From assembly GCF_036884655.1 (NCBI RefSeq), contig NC_088340.1, positions 7,447,501 to 7,511,500 on the forward strand: a stretch of DNA of 64,000 bases, given 5' to 3'. This DNA comes from Musa acuminata AAA Group. Taxonomy: Eukaryota; Streptophyta; Magnoliopsida; Zingiberales; Musaceae. Shown here piece after piece: positions 49,267-59,942 of the stretch. The notes beneath the pieces are model-generated. The model was not told the origin of the DNA. It saw only the letters and a list, made by a program, of their open reading frames with translations, and searched no databases. The translations under genes and the position numbers were made by a program. The stretch's first letter is position 1; each line of letters starts with the position of its first letter.

Positions 49267-52067
49267 ATAAGTAGAGATTGTGAAAGGGAATCACATAATG
49301 GAGGACAAAATCCAACTCCTCATCTCCTTGAATTGACTATTCTCTCATTGACAAAGATATTGGCCCATGCTGGACCTCCTCTTGCTTGCAGACCTGTGAA
49401 AGCTGAGCCATGGCGAGACCGCGCATTGTCAAGCACTCACCAGCACAGTCAATGGAGAACAGTGAGGCTCAGCATCAGTACATGCCGCAGAAGGCCACTC
49501 AAAAGCACCTGGTGGGGAATCTTGACCCACCATGGCGCCATTTTTCTGGCGGATATACTGCAACAACAGCCTGTTCCTGCTGCCGCGACTCGGAGAAAGC
49601 ATCTTCCCGAATTTTCCTCCCCTGAGTGGTCTTCTATGAATCCTAGATCACTGCGTTTCCTTGGATCATGGGCGCAATAGTAGAGCAAGCTTTTCTTTTG
49701 ATTAGATGACTGCAATGTGTTCCCAAAAGACCTCCTTTGACCTGAGCAAGCTTATGGAGAACCTTCTTTTTTTCTTCTCATGTCATTTCATGGAAGTTGA
49801 CCTGGAGTTCCTGGCTTCATCCTCAGTCAGTGAGGGCTCTTCTTTACTTTTTGTATTGCTCTTCTAATGGATTCCGTCTTTCCACTTTTCCTTTTGTCCT
49901 CCTCCTCCTCCTCCTCCTCCTCCTCCTTTCTCTCTCCCTTCTTGGTTGGAGAGAGAGATGTGTTCCTGTGCATGATAGGGAACATAGATATGAGAGGAAC
50001 TGGTGGGACACGCCTCCCATGCTGAGCATGGACTAATCCAAGTTTGAAGCACTTGAGAAATCCCACTCAAGAAAGAAACTTATCCAACACGAGACAGTGG
50101 ATAAAGTGTGCACTGACGCATAACCCAGCTTCATTGGAAGATGAACCTGCATGATTTGTGACTTATCGAAGGCATACAGCCACAGTCGTACAACTACGAT
50201 GCCACTGATGATGTGATCATATGTAATAACTCACCTGAAGCAATCCATCACAGCAAACGAAACATTAACATCAGCAACGCTGATGTTATTCTTGAGTTCG
50301 GAGCTTGCAGACACTTGAACCACTAGACTAAACGCCATGAGGTGTTCATTCCGCAACAACATCTTCGTGATTCTGTTCATCTTCTTCAGAAAGGTAAAAT
50401 GAACTGACAGATAAAGTTTTTCTTCCCAAGTGACTCATCCAACCTTCATCATTGCATTGGTACGTATTTCTGCTGATCCGATCCTGTTCTGGCGACCTCG
50501 GACTCGCATTATCTCAGCTGCAGAATAATTGCACGGATGCACTGAGCAAGTAGCGCACAAGCTGACAGCAACAGCGCCCTGCGAACAGTCTCATGCATGC
50601 GTGAGTGAGTGCATTGCCACTGAAACCATGCAAGGCATGTGAGCTAGTGGTGGAGCCATCATGTGGTGACACCAACAGCGGCCGCATGGTGGAACTATCA
50701 TATGGTGACACCTACAGCGGCCGCCATTAATGCCGGCCGTAAGCAGCGGAACGGCAGCCGTGACCTTTGGGAGGGGCAAGAGCGGCCGACCACGAGAGGC
50801 TTGGCTGCCGCCGTTGCTGGTGTTCCCCTCCTCCTATCGTTGTCGTTGCTATGTCAAGATCAGGCGGCCAGGAAATGGACCCATGAGTGATGCTTTCGGA
50901 GAAAATTGATTCAGAGACCATCACCGTAGATGAGAAATGACAATCATATATGTTCATCATCAAACTATAATTATTGTGGCCATCAGGCTTTCCCTATATA
51001 CATATATATGTGTGTATATATATGTATATATGTATATATGTATATATATATGTATTTATATATATGTATATATCTATATATCCTATCTGTTTCTATTAAT
51101 TCTATCAGCTATCATCCACCAAGGTAGATATAGAAGCTGATACTCACGTTGAGTTGCTATATGTCCTCATGATGACTGAGTCGATTTTAATATACTTTTG
51201 TTATGGAAACATATAAAAATGTAATGGTTGATTTGAAATTAAGATTTCAAGATATGAATTGATAAAGGAACACAAATCATTTAATTGTTTGAGCCTCCAC
51301 AACAAGAATTTGTCAAAAGAAAATCAAGTTATTGATCAGGAAACACATCACAGCAAATCTAGCAGCATATCTAGTAGAGTCAGTCAAAAACTGAATCAGA
51401 TCAAAGTAAATATAGTCATTGTATAAGTCAGTCAAACATCAAGAGCTTCATGTAACAATGAGAAGTTTCACTGCCATGATTTCCGCCATGTGATATCCAT
51501 ACACTGAACAAAAGGAGAAATCATGTTTGAATGTGCTCCAATAATTTGAACTACATATTGAGCCATATCTTTATGTGAGGGGTGGATATCTTCTGTGTCC
51601 ATGGTTTTAAAGAAGCTCTATAATTTCTATCATGCATTCTTGCTTGAAAGGTGGGTTTGACTTTTTATATTTGTTGTGACACATGGAAAAGATGATTCTA
51701 AAAGATGAAAAAGACATCCATAGAGAAGAAAATATGAGACCAAGCAAAGACAGCCATGCGCATAGCCTGCTTGCTCTGCAACTTTGCATTCTAGATGTTA
51801 CTTATGAAAAGATGAAAAGACACTCCAAAGCTGCATTGACTATCACATATTGAAGTGATACATACGTTTTGTGTGTTACACACATCTACATTCGGCCATC
51901 AGACCATGTCAAAAATGCCCTAGAGAGTCAAACAATACCTTATTTAGCCAGTGCCTAAGAGATGGGGCCACTGCCCCAATTCACGATCCCACCATGGGTG
52001 AGGTGAAGAGAGCAACCTCATGTTTCATGTAACTGAAGAGGGGAAGCTTTTCGTGAGGGTCCAAAAT

Positions 52068-52106
<39 letters not shown>

Positions 52107-52819
52107 GGAAGTGTGTGTGGCTCTCCTTGCTTAGCCGGCACAAATGGAATTGCCATGATGATACTATTCTCGTTGTTGGATATGGACAACAACATACGAC
52201 CATTCTGGGGTCGATATTGCTGCCCTCCCAAAGCTTCTTGGCGGACAGTGAGTGATGGTGAAGGGAAAGGCCACTTCACACCCATGAAAGCTCCATAGAA
52301 CATGACATCGAACTACGACAAGTCCACGTCTCACACCACACAGGCTTTAGCATTTTCTTTCCCACCCACAAAGTGAGTGAATTCCATCCGTTTGAAGATG
52401 TTGTTGGATGCATACGCATGTGTTGCGAAAAATAAGGCTTTTATTGATCTATTAAACATTTTGACCACCGAAAATATGATTTTAGATCGAATTTTGTCTT
52501 CACTATTTCGTAGTGGGCCGATATCGGGTCAGGCCTGAATCCATTGTTTTACAAGCCCAAGAAGTTCCTCACTGCTGATACACATAGGTCGAATCCCTCT
52601 ATATGGAGTAAGAAACTACAACCTGCTAACAAAGCTGGTTGTTTAATTGATTCTGCTTTCAATCATACATGTTGTCATATCAAACTTTAGGTAACATCCC
52701 CAGCCAAACAATCTCTGCCTCATGACTGTTTTCTTTCTCCTAAAACCTAAATCAGATTGCTGTTGCTTTGGGACTCTTTAGAAAAGTTTATGTGGATATT
52801 ATGGCATTTAATTTACTTC
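48603..52819. other. Gene-free intergenic region with several short repeats
   Basis: 49195-49270 contains (TA)n merging into a TATATG hexamer array. 49892-49928 is (TCC)n. 50647-50724 is a 39-base tandem pair. 50997-51085 is (TA/TG)-rich. 52069-52102 is (CT)n. ORFs in this region (for example 49333-49680 +) are short, overlapping and unrecognised. Confidence 0.45.
52069..52102. repeat. (CT)n microsatellite
   Basis: About 33 bases of pure CT in intergenic DNA, not near a recognised start codon. Confidence 0.85.
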
Positions 52820-52919
52820 TCAAACTAATGTATGATAAGTCAGAGAAATTAGTGACGAGGATATAAACATCAAACTAATGTATGATAAGTCAGAGAAATT
52901 AGTGATGAGGATATAAACA
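52820..52919. repeat. 50-bp tandem duplication
   Basis: Two adjacent 50-base units, 52820-52869 and 52870-52919, differ at a single base (GACGAGG versus GATGAGG). A truncated third piece, TAGTGACGAGGATATAAA, follows at about 52949. The near identity implies a recent event. Confidence 0.95.
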
Positions 52920-54714
52920 AGAATAACCTTTGTATATAAATAAATACTAGTGACGAGGATATAAAGATCATAATACGCAGCGGAATTAAATGGAAGCACA
53001 ATCAAATAGAACACCAAGATATACGTAGAAAACCCTCAAATGTGAAGGGTAAAAACCATGAGGTAAACTAGAGATAATCTACTATAAGAATAATGAATAT
53101 ACAAATCTTAATCTCTTGCTCTAAACCCTAGCAACAATCTAATAACTGAGATACAAGGATCACGTCATTGTCCACAATATCTAAAACCTCCCCAAGTAAT
53201 CACGGCAAGAGTCTACTGTAGATTTGATCTAACATGAGATGAGAACACTACTAGATGATTGAGAACAACCTCTCTGCGTTGTCCTTGTCTTTTTTCCTTT
53301 ATTTCTCTTCATTTTCTGCTTTGTTTTCCTCTTTTTCTTTGGAATCCCGTGGCTCTATTCTTCTCCCTATCCTATTTATGTATTTTTTTACCTCCAAAAT
53401 GCAGCCACCACACCCCTCCTAATGTTAATTAGGGTTAGATTAAGAAGGGGTGTGGGCTGTGGCCTGCCCAAGTCTACTATGGACTGAATCTGTGAGCTGC
53501 CAGCCCAACAATTAGTGCAATAAAGATTCTCAACACAATATTTAGTAGCTAAATGTCGTGTATTTGAGCCTAATTCTCAACACAATATTCAGTATCATAA
53601 ACTCTTCTCACTCAGCATAAATAAAAGGAAAAGGTAATGATAGGGAGGATATGGATCAATTCATTTGGTTGTTATCAATGTGTGTAAGTATAAGAAACCT
53701 TCTAGACATAATCAAGAAGGCTTCGGATGTCCGATCTAGTATCGATTCTTTCGACACCTAAGTATTTGAAACGAAATAGTAGAAAGTGAGGATTACCAGA
53801 GAGAATATTCCGTAGAGTGAGAGAATATTTTATGAGTATTTGGGCCTAATTGATGAGAAGTAAATATTTTTCCATGCAAAGAAAAAAGGGTTGATTGTTA
53901 GTTAAATGCATAAGCCAAGGAGATAGGATGCAGTCAAGGAACAATACATATTTTAAATGTGAATTAACGTTTGATATTTTTAAAATTATATTTGACCTGA
54001 AATTTGATTTGAAAATGCGGGCTACCCTATTATAGCATTAGTATTTCAGTATTTGTGAGATGCTAATATAATTTTTTAAAATTAAAAATACCCTGTAACT
54101 TTATATAAAATTATAAAATTATTAAAATAAATTAGTGAGAAACTAATATAATTTATATTTTCTATAAGGTAAATATTTATTATTTATTTATTTTAAAAGA
54201 CTATTTTATATGATTATATTTTTATTTATTGTATATTTGAGCCATACAAAATTTTTATTAATATTACATAGATACATACATACATACATTCATTCATTTA
54301 TTTTTATTTATTTACTTATTAATTTAAATAAAAAATATGTATTCGCTTTTGAATAAATATAAACAATATTAGAATGACAAATTTATCACAAAATATTTAT
54401 GAACTTTTGGAATATAATTTACACCAATACACATTTAAAATACAGATTTCATCTATTCTTTATCAAAATACTCAAGATATTCTATATCTGTAGATTCATT
54501 CAGTCTTTTCTCTCATCACATATTAAAAATTACAAATGTGTAATCATCAAGGTTGGCGTACCTGTAGCTTCAAGAAGTACCAGTTTGGCAGGTAGATCAC
54601 CCTCCGCTTCTCTTATTCTAACATCATTGAGCAAGCTAAGATGTTTCACCTTCGGTATTTAAGCAACTGTTAGAAGCTTGATTTGCATGTAACATCGGAC
54701 TTGCTGGTTGTGTT
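52920..54714. mobile_element. Probable decayed repeat element and AT-rich DNA
   Basis: 52970-53560 has the texture of plant repeat-element DNA. It includes a GCAGCGGAATTAAATGGAAG-type stretch, an ACGTAGAAAACCC segment, and a TATA-like CATAAATAGG on the minus strand near 53370. No protein domain or terminal repeat is visible. From 53900 to 54700 the sequence is very AT-rich and uninformative. Confidence 0.3.
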
Positions 54715-54985
54715 GGGGATGGAGGAGGAAAGAAACGATAAAAACAGAATACTATGATTGTTTCATGAACTACGGATGTAGTATTTAAATAAGAGGTAAG
54801 ACATAAAACACTTATATTCCTAAATGCATACTCTTTTTTATATTGTTTTATGAATTATGATTCTATTTATAGGATATAGTGGTAATTATCTCACTTCACC
54901 CATGTCATCTATGATTTAGTTAGGTGTAAGAATTACCCTATAACTTCTAGATCATGGGTCATTACTTAGAATATATCTATAACTT
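54715..54985 (-). mobile_element. LTR-like dispersed repeat, copy 2 (inverted)
   Basis: This is homologous to the reverse complement of 44491-44709, with an extra segment in the middle. The TATA-like CTATAAATAG on the minus strand lies near 54863-54873. An internal duplication of about 44 bases, each copy carrying CTATAACTTCTAGATCATG, spans about 54930-55000. It ends less than 100 bases before the peroxidase relic. Confidence 0.6.
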
Positions 54986-55071
54986 CTAGATCATGAGTCG
55001 TAACCTCTATTTACAGCCTCTTAGCATGTCTAACTGTGATTCTTGCCTCGTAGATCACAGCAAGAGCATGG

Positions 55072-55889
55072 CTCAACCCTAATTTCTATGATGCAGTGTG
55101 CCCGAAAGCCCTGTCCACCATCAGAATGGTGGTAGAGGAAGCAATCGCGCAAGAACCGCGCTTGGGTGCTTCACTGCTCCGACTACATTTCCATGATTGC
55201 TTTGTGAACGTAAGAAGACATAGGTGAGTTTAGGATGATGTGTCGCATTCTATCTTCTGGTGTTTGCAATTTTGCATGTAGGGTTGCGATGGATGTATTC
55301 GATTGGATGACACGTCTATGTTCATGGGAGAGAAGACGGCAAAGGCTAACGAGAACTCTGTGAGGGGCTTCGACGCGATCGACAGGATCAAAGCTGCTGT
55401 TGATTCTGCTTGCAACAGAAGCGCGGTGTCATGCGCCGATGTTTTAGTTGTCGCGGCGAGGGATTCGGTCGCAGCGGCGAGTCTTCCTTTTCAATCTTTG
55501 GAGCCATCTCTCTCTCTCTCTCTCTATCTCCCTGTGAGATGAAGGGAGGGCCGTCATATCAGGTGCAATTAGGAAGAAGGGATTCGAGGACAGCAAGCAA
55601 GAGCGACGCCAGCAGCAACAACCCGGCCTCGAAATGGCAGCCCGCGAACGAACTGGTCGTCCTCTCAGGCGCCCACACGCTTGGCCCCTCCCGGTGCACC
55701 TCCTTCAGAAGCCGGCTCTAAATGAGACGAGCGCCACCGACGGCGACCTCGCCAGACCGATGAAAGCACGTTGTCCACCATGAGGAGGCAACCATTCGCC
55801 GACGACCTTCGACAACGCGTACGTCCAGGGACTGGTGGGTAAGAAGGGGGACGGTAACGGCAGTGATGGTCTGGTGAAGTAGTACAGCA
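55072..55889 (+). pseudogene. Class III secretory peroxidase relic
   Basis: Recognisable pieces occur in the correct order. 55072-55209 encodes [14 protein letters not shown] and the distal haem-pocket motif [11 protein letters not shown], followed by a plausible GT donor. From 55283 come [33 protein letters not shown] and [16 protein letters not shown]. An in-frame run containing a (CT)n tract ends in a stop at about 55539. GGPSYQVQLGRRDSRTAS follows, then an in-frame loss of roughly 14 codons before ELVVLSGAHTLGPSRC, the proximal His region. After FRSRL there is a stop and a one-base frame change, and TTFDNAYVQGLVGKKGD survives near 55806-55857 before a further stop. No signal peptide exon is found upstream; a dispersed repeat lies there instead. 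Functional class III peroxidases are secreted haem enzymes that oxidise phenolics in the wall. This copy cannot make one. Confidence 0.85.
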
Positions 55890-58579
55890 AGAACAAAACC
55901 TAATTATCAAGATTTCCTTACACAAAACTCTTTTCTTTTTTTACTAACATTCTTTATCCTTGAGAGACAATTACTCTAGAAATCTTAAAATACTTTCAAT
56001 CTCAACACATCATCCAGAGCAGTCTAAACATATGCTTCAATTACATTGATCTTCAAGCTTCAATAATATCACATCCGGATCAGTCTAAACATATAGAATT
56101 TTGGATGATTTGAAGAGAAGCGAACGAAACCACACGAGAAGAATCTCACAGGGACAAGAGATAGGAGATCAGCTTACAAGTTATTGTCATTGTCAATGTC
56201 AAAGTACGGTGTTCGTCCATTCTCTCTCTCACCCACACAATGGAATCTTGGGTTAGGTTAACTTCCAATTATCAGATTTATGTTGCGTTCGATCTAACTA
56301 TACCTTCTTCTACTTCTGCTAGTGATGATCAAAACAATCAGGTTTCTCATACTTTGAGACTTCTGTGTTATTTTGGGTGTCGTAGAGCTTCTTCAGCATA
56401 TTCTCTCAGTGTGGCATGGAGAAAAGACAACAGTCAAAGACAAGTGCTTCATGCAAATATATCACTCAAAACACTAGTATTTGCATGCAAACATACAAAA
56501 AAATAAGTATATATCTATATTTGTGTAGATGCACTTAACTATTAACTCTGTGAACAATCAGCAACTTATCTGGAACAAATATTTGGTTCAACTACAAGCT
56601 GATATAAACATAAAACAGGTGTGATTTGACTTCCTTCAATAATACTCTTCGGTAATGTCAATAGGTTAACATAAGAATAGAAACAAAATCAAAATCAATG
56701 AACCAAACAAACAAAAAAGAACAAATGAACCATTTAATGATTATGACATTGAAAACATCACTCGACCAAACTCAATGATATGGCATGATCATTGACACAA
56801 ACATAAACTTAGGATTTGGTTTGTAGTATAGTAGTCCCTCAAATACACTCTAATGCACATTGGCTGCATAACCTCTGTAACTAATACAAATGGCTTGACC
56901 TCTTAACATAGTAGCAGCACATAGATAAATACCCAAACAATCAAATGGCTTCACCTCTTTGCATTTGTGTTGAAAAATATAAATTAAATTGAAAAAAAAT
57001 GAAACTGTTCAATCTTCATTTCCTAGTTTTACAATCTTTGATTCATGATCATCTGCTACTTCTCAATCTTCTTATTCTTTGTCATTCTACCTATCATGTC
57101 TGCTGGTGTAACTTCTATTAGCACCTTACAATTTCCAGTACCATGATCTTATGCTTCTCATCATCATTCACTAGGTTATGAAAGCATTTGCGATAATGTC
57201 TAAGCCGATAACTTGATCTTTTCTTCTAATGGCCTAATGAACTGATCTTTTTTTATTTGCTATTGATCAGCTATAATCTTAAACATGACACATCTAATGA
57301 CATTTTGTTGTCCACTGCACCCTCAATCCAGGCATCATTGTAATATTGTTACATGACAAGGAGCATCTGTGAAGCCTTGTATTTGACTCTGTTCTACATT
57401 CACTGAGCGTTCATTTCCTAAATGGAATCTACAAGTCCCAAATCAAAGGTTTCAGTACTTGTTCATTGCAATGTAAATGTTGGACTGTCATTGCATTCAA
57501 ATGTTCTGTTTTGTTTCCATGCTGACCTGTTACTAGTATTCCTGTAGATCTTGTTCCATTCAAATGCTTTTGATTTCATGAGCAAGGTGTGCATGTTACT
57601 AATTTTCCTGTAGCTAAAACTGATCCAAAGCATATTATAGTTCATCAAATGCTTTTGATTGCATGAGCAAGGTGTGGATGTGGCAGATCTGCATTAAGAG
57701 AGACACTTTTGTAGAGGATGGGGAAGGAGAGAAAGCACACATGCGTTGAAGGCCATAAAGAGTCCTTCTTGCAAGAAGAGGATTTTACTGCATTTGGAGT
57801 AAGAAGACGAGCATCTGAGCTTGCTTTCCTAATAGCCATTTATATGAAGCATTGGTGGGTACAGAACAATTACATCATCACAAGTATGCTATCGAATGCT
57901 GTTCTTTGATAACATTAATGGCTTTGCTAAGTGATTTCCCAGTTACATCCAAGTAAGGATTTGTAATACTTGAATGGTGCCTTCGATGGTCACACAAGGG
58001 AAGTCTTCGACTAAGAAACATAGTTGGAAATCCTAATACGAAGCATCAACAACAAGCTGATCTGCCTAGTCTAACACACAAGCTTCTCTCGAGACTTTTC
58101 TTCCCATCATCGAATGCTGTTCATGAACTCTTATTAGCCTCAACTTACCAAACTTTCAGCAACTCATGAATGCCACTGCTTCCAGCAAGTACTGTGTACA
58201 ACAGCATTCAATATCTAGATCTAAAATGGTAGATTTGCTAGTACTATGATCACATGTCTAAACTAGATCTATATAGCTTAACACTAATCGAAACAACATT
58301 TACGCCTTAAGCATCAGTATTACATGTCTTAATTTTTTTCATGTACATGTAAAATTACAACAACAAATATAATATGTCTATGAAAGAAAGATGGAATGTG
58401 AGCACCATCTTGAGTGATACCACTTATTCAAGCTCCACAGAAACAAGAAGAAGAAGAAGAGGAACCCTAGAAGAAGAGCTTAAGTGGAAACGGATGAAAG
58501 GGGGGAACAAGTCCTTCCTCATCTCAATCCAGAAGAGAGACACAAAGTGCAAGTAGAACACCACCCACCCAGATTTCTG
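55890..58579. other. Gene-free intergenic DNA
   Basis: No recognised gene. An imperfect duplication sits at about 57529-57680: GTTACTA-TTTTCCTGTAG and TCAAATGCTTTTGATT-CATGAGCAAGGTGTG each occur twice with unequal spacing. ORFs such as 56240-56506 (+) resemble nothing known. Confidence 0.4.
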
Positions 58580-58795
58580 CTACCTGTCGTGCCTGGCCAC
58601 CATGGACGACAGTGGGGAGTACCTGGCCGGAACCGGCACCGGGCTCCGGAGAGCCACACCGGAGAACCGCAGCACGGTGGAGATCAAGGAGATGAGCTCC
58701 ATCGCCATGTGGCTCACCTCATGCAACCTGCAGAAGCTCTTCCTCATGATCACACCCAACACCACATGGATTGCCTCCTGCCAAATGCCACCCAT
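58580..58795 (-). CDS. Tentative 71-residue small protein
   Basis: An ORF of 71 codons plus stop whose ATG has the context CGCGATGG, favourable in monocots (G at +4). The product starts MGGIWQEAIHVVLGVIMRKS, continues with an amphipathic Leu/Ile/Ser-rich middle containing HEVSHMAMELISLISTVLR, and ends YSPLSSMVARHDR. I do not recognise a family. The region is GC-richer than its surroundings, which could mean a real small gene or exon, but ORFs overlap it on both strands: the 77-codon 58602-58835 on the plus strand and the 241-codon 58719-59444 in another minus frame. Treat as hypothetical. Confidence 0.3.
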   Translation of the reverse strand: MGGIWQEAIHVVLGVIMRKSFCRLHEVSHMAMELISLISTVLRFSGVALRSPVPVPARYSPLSSMVARHDR

Positions 58796-59942
58796 CGCGC
58801 GGTATTCCTCTCTCCACCTCGGTCTTCCTTTTTAGGAGTCCCGTGTTATGTATAACCCTGGAAGCGACTCCAAAAGGCTCACCGTTTGGGAAGAGCCTCT
58901 TCAACACAGCTTTCGCTAGAGACCCAAATGCCCATGACGGTGAAGAAAGCCACGTCGCAGTGAATCTAAAGAAGGCAGTGACGTTGGGATCGCGGAGGGC
59001 GTTTCTGGAATACAGATGAGGAGGAGGAGGACATAGATCGAATGGGGCAGATGGATGATGGGACCCAGATGAGGACATGATGTCTTCATTCTTGCGTGCC
59101 GTGTGCACTTCCTCTTTGTGCGAGAGCTTGAGAGTGGCATTTTGGGGAGAGCAAGTCGGGGCTGCAAGACCACCGTGGGTTCGAGCATGTCGACATTGTG
59201 GCGCATGCATCACATCACGAGGGAAGAGAAGAAACAAGTAATTAAGAACACTATTAAAAGCTTGACTCGTCCTTGTGAGTGCATGCATGGCTCGGTGGGG
59301 CGGGCGGGCTTCTTCGTACGTCTGTGCTGGCTGGGCCACGTGCTTCGACACCACACACGCTGCGACAGAGATTCTACACCACCAGTCGAAGATACGTGTG
59401 TGTTGGAGAGTCGTTGGATTGAAGGAGAACATTAACCATGCCATTCATCTTGTCATTAACGGAGGTTCTTTTCCGGCTTTTGGTGACTGATGCACACCTG
59501 CAAGATGTAGATCGTTATTGATTGATGGTCCCAACTTAGTACAGATGTGTACATCAGTGTATATATATATATATATATATATTAGTTTCACAAATTAAAA
59601 GCGAGCAAAATTAGTTTCACAAATGAGTTTAAATAATTACAGCAAAAACAAAATTATTTGAAATGCACAACAAAATCCATAAAGAACATGAGGAAAGACT
59701 TGATAAAAGACAACCGGTGAACTTTAGATTGTTAAGTGGTATCTTGAAACATGCAAAGTATGCAATCGTTTATATACATTCACGTTTGCCTATCATGATT
59801 TTGGTGCAGCCACAGCACCAACAATACAATCCAATTATAAGTTGGATTTAGAAATGTACAACACCATCACAAACCTAAAACAGTTTGCAAGGAACTTCCC
59901 AGCTGCCCATGATAAATCAAATTAGTACCATAGAAAAATATT
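58796..59942. other. Intergenic; (TA)n near 59557-59581
   Basis: 58800-59450 is moderately GC-rich and open in several frames, including 241 codons on the minus strand (58719-59444), but no frame shows a known domain. A (TA)n run lies at 59557-59581. The right end holds the 3' UTR of the TOM1-like gene. Confidence 0.4.

Noticed and set aside
58719..59444. 241-codon minus-strand ORF as a gene
   Set aside because: No recognisable domain, and the sequence is His/Pro/Ser-rich as expected of a chance frame in a GC-richer region; overlapping frames are open too.
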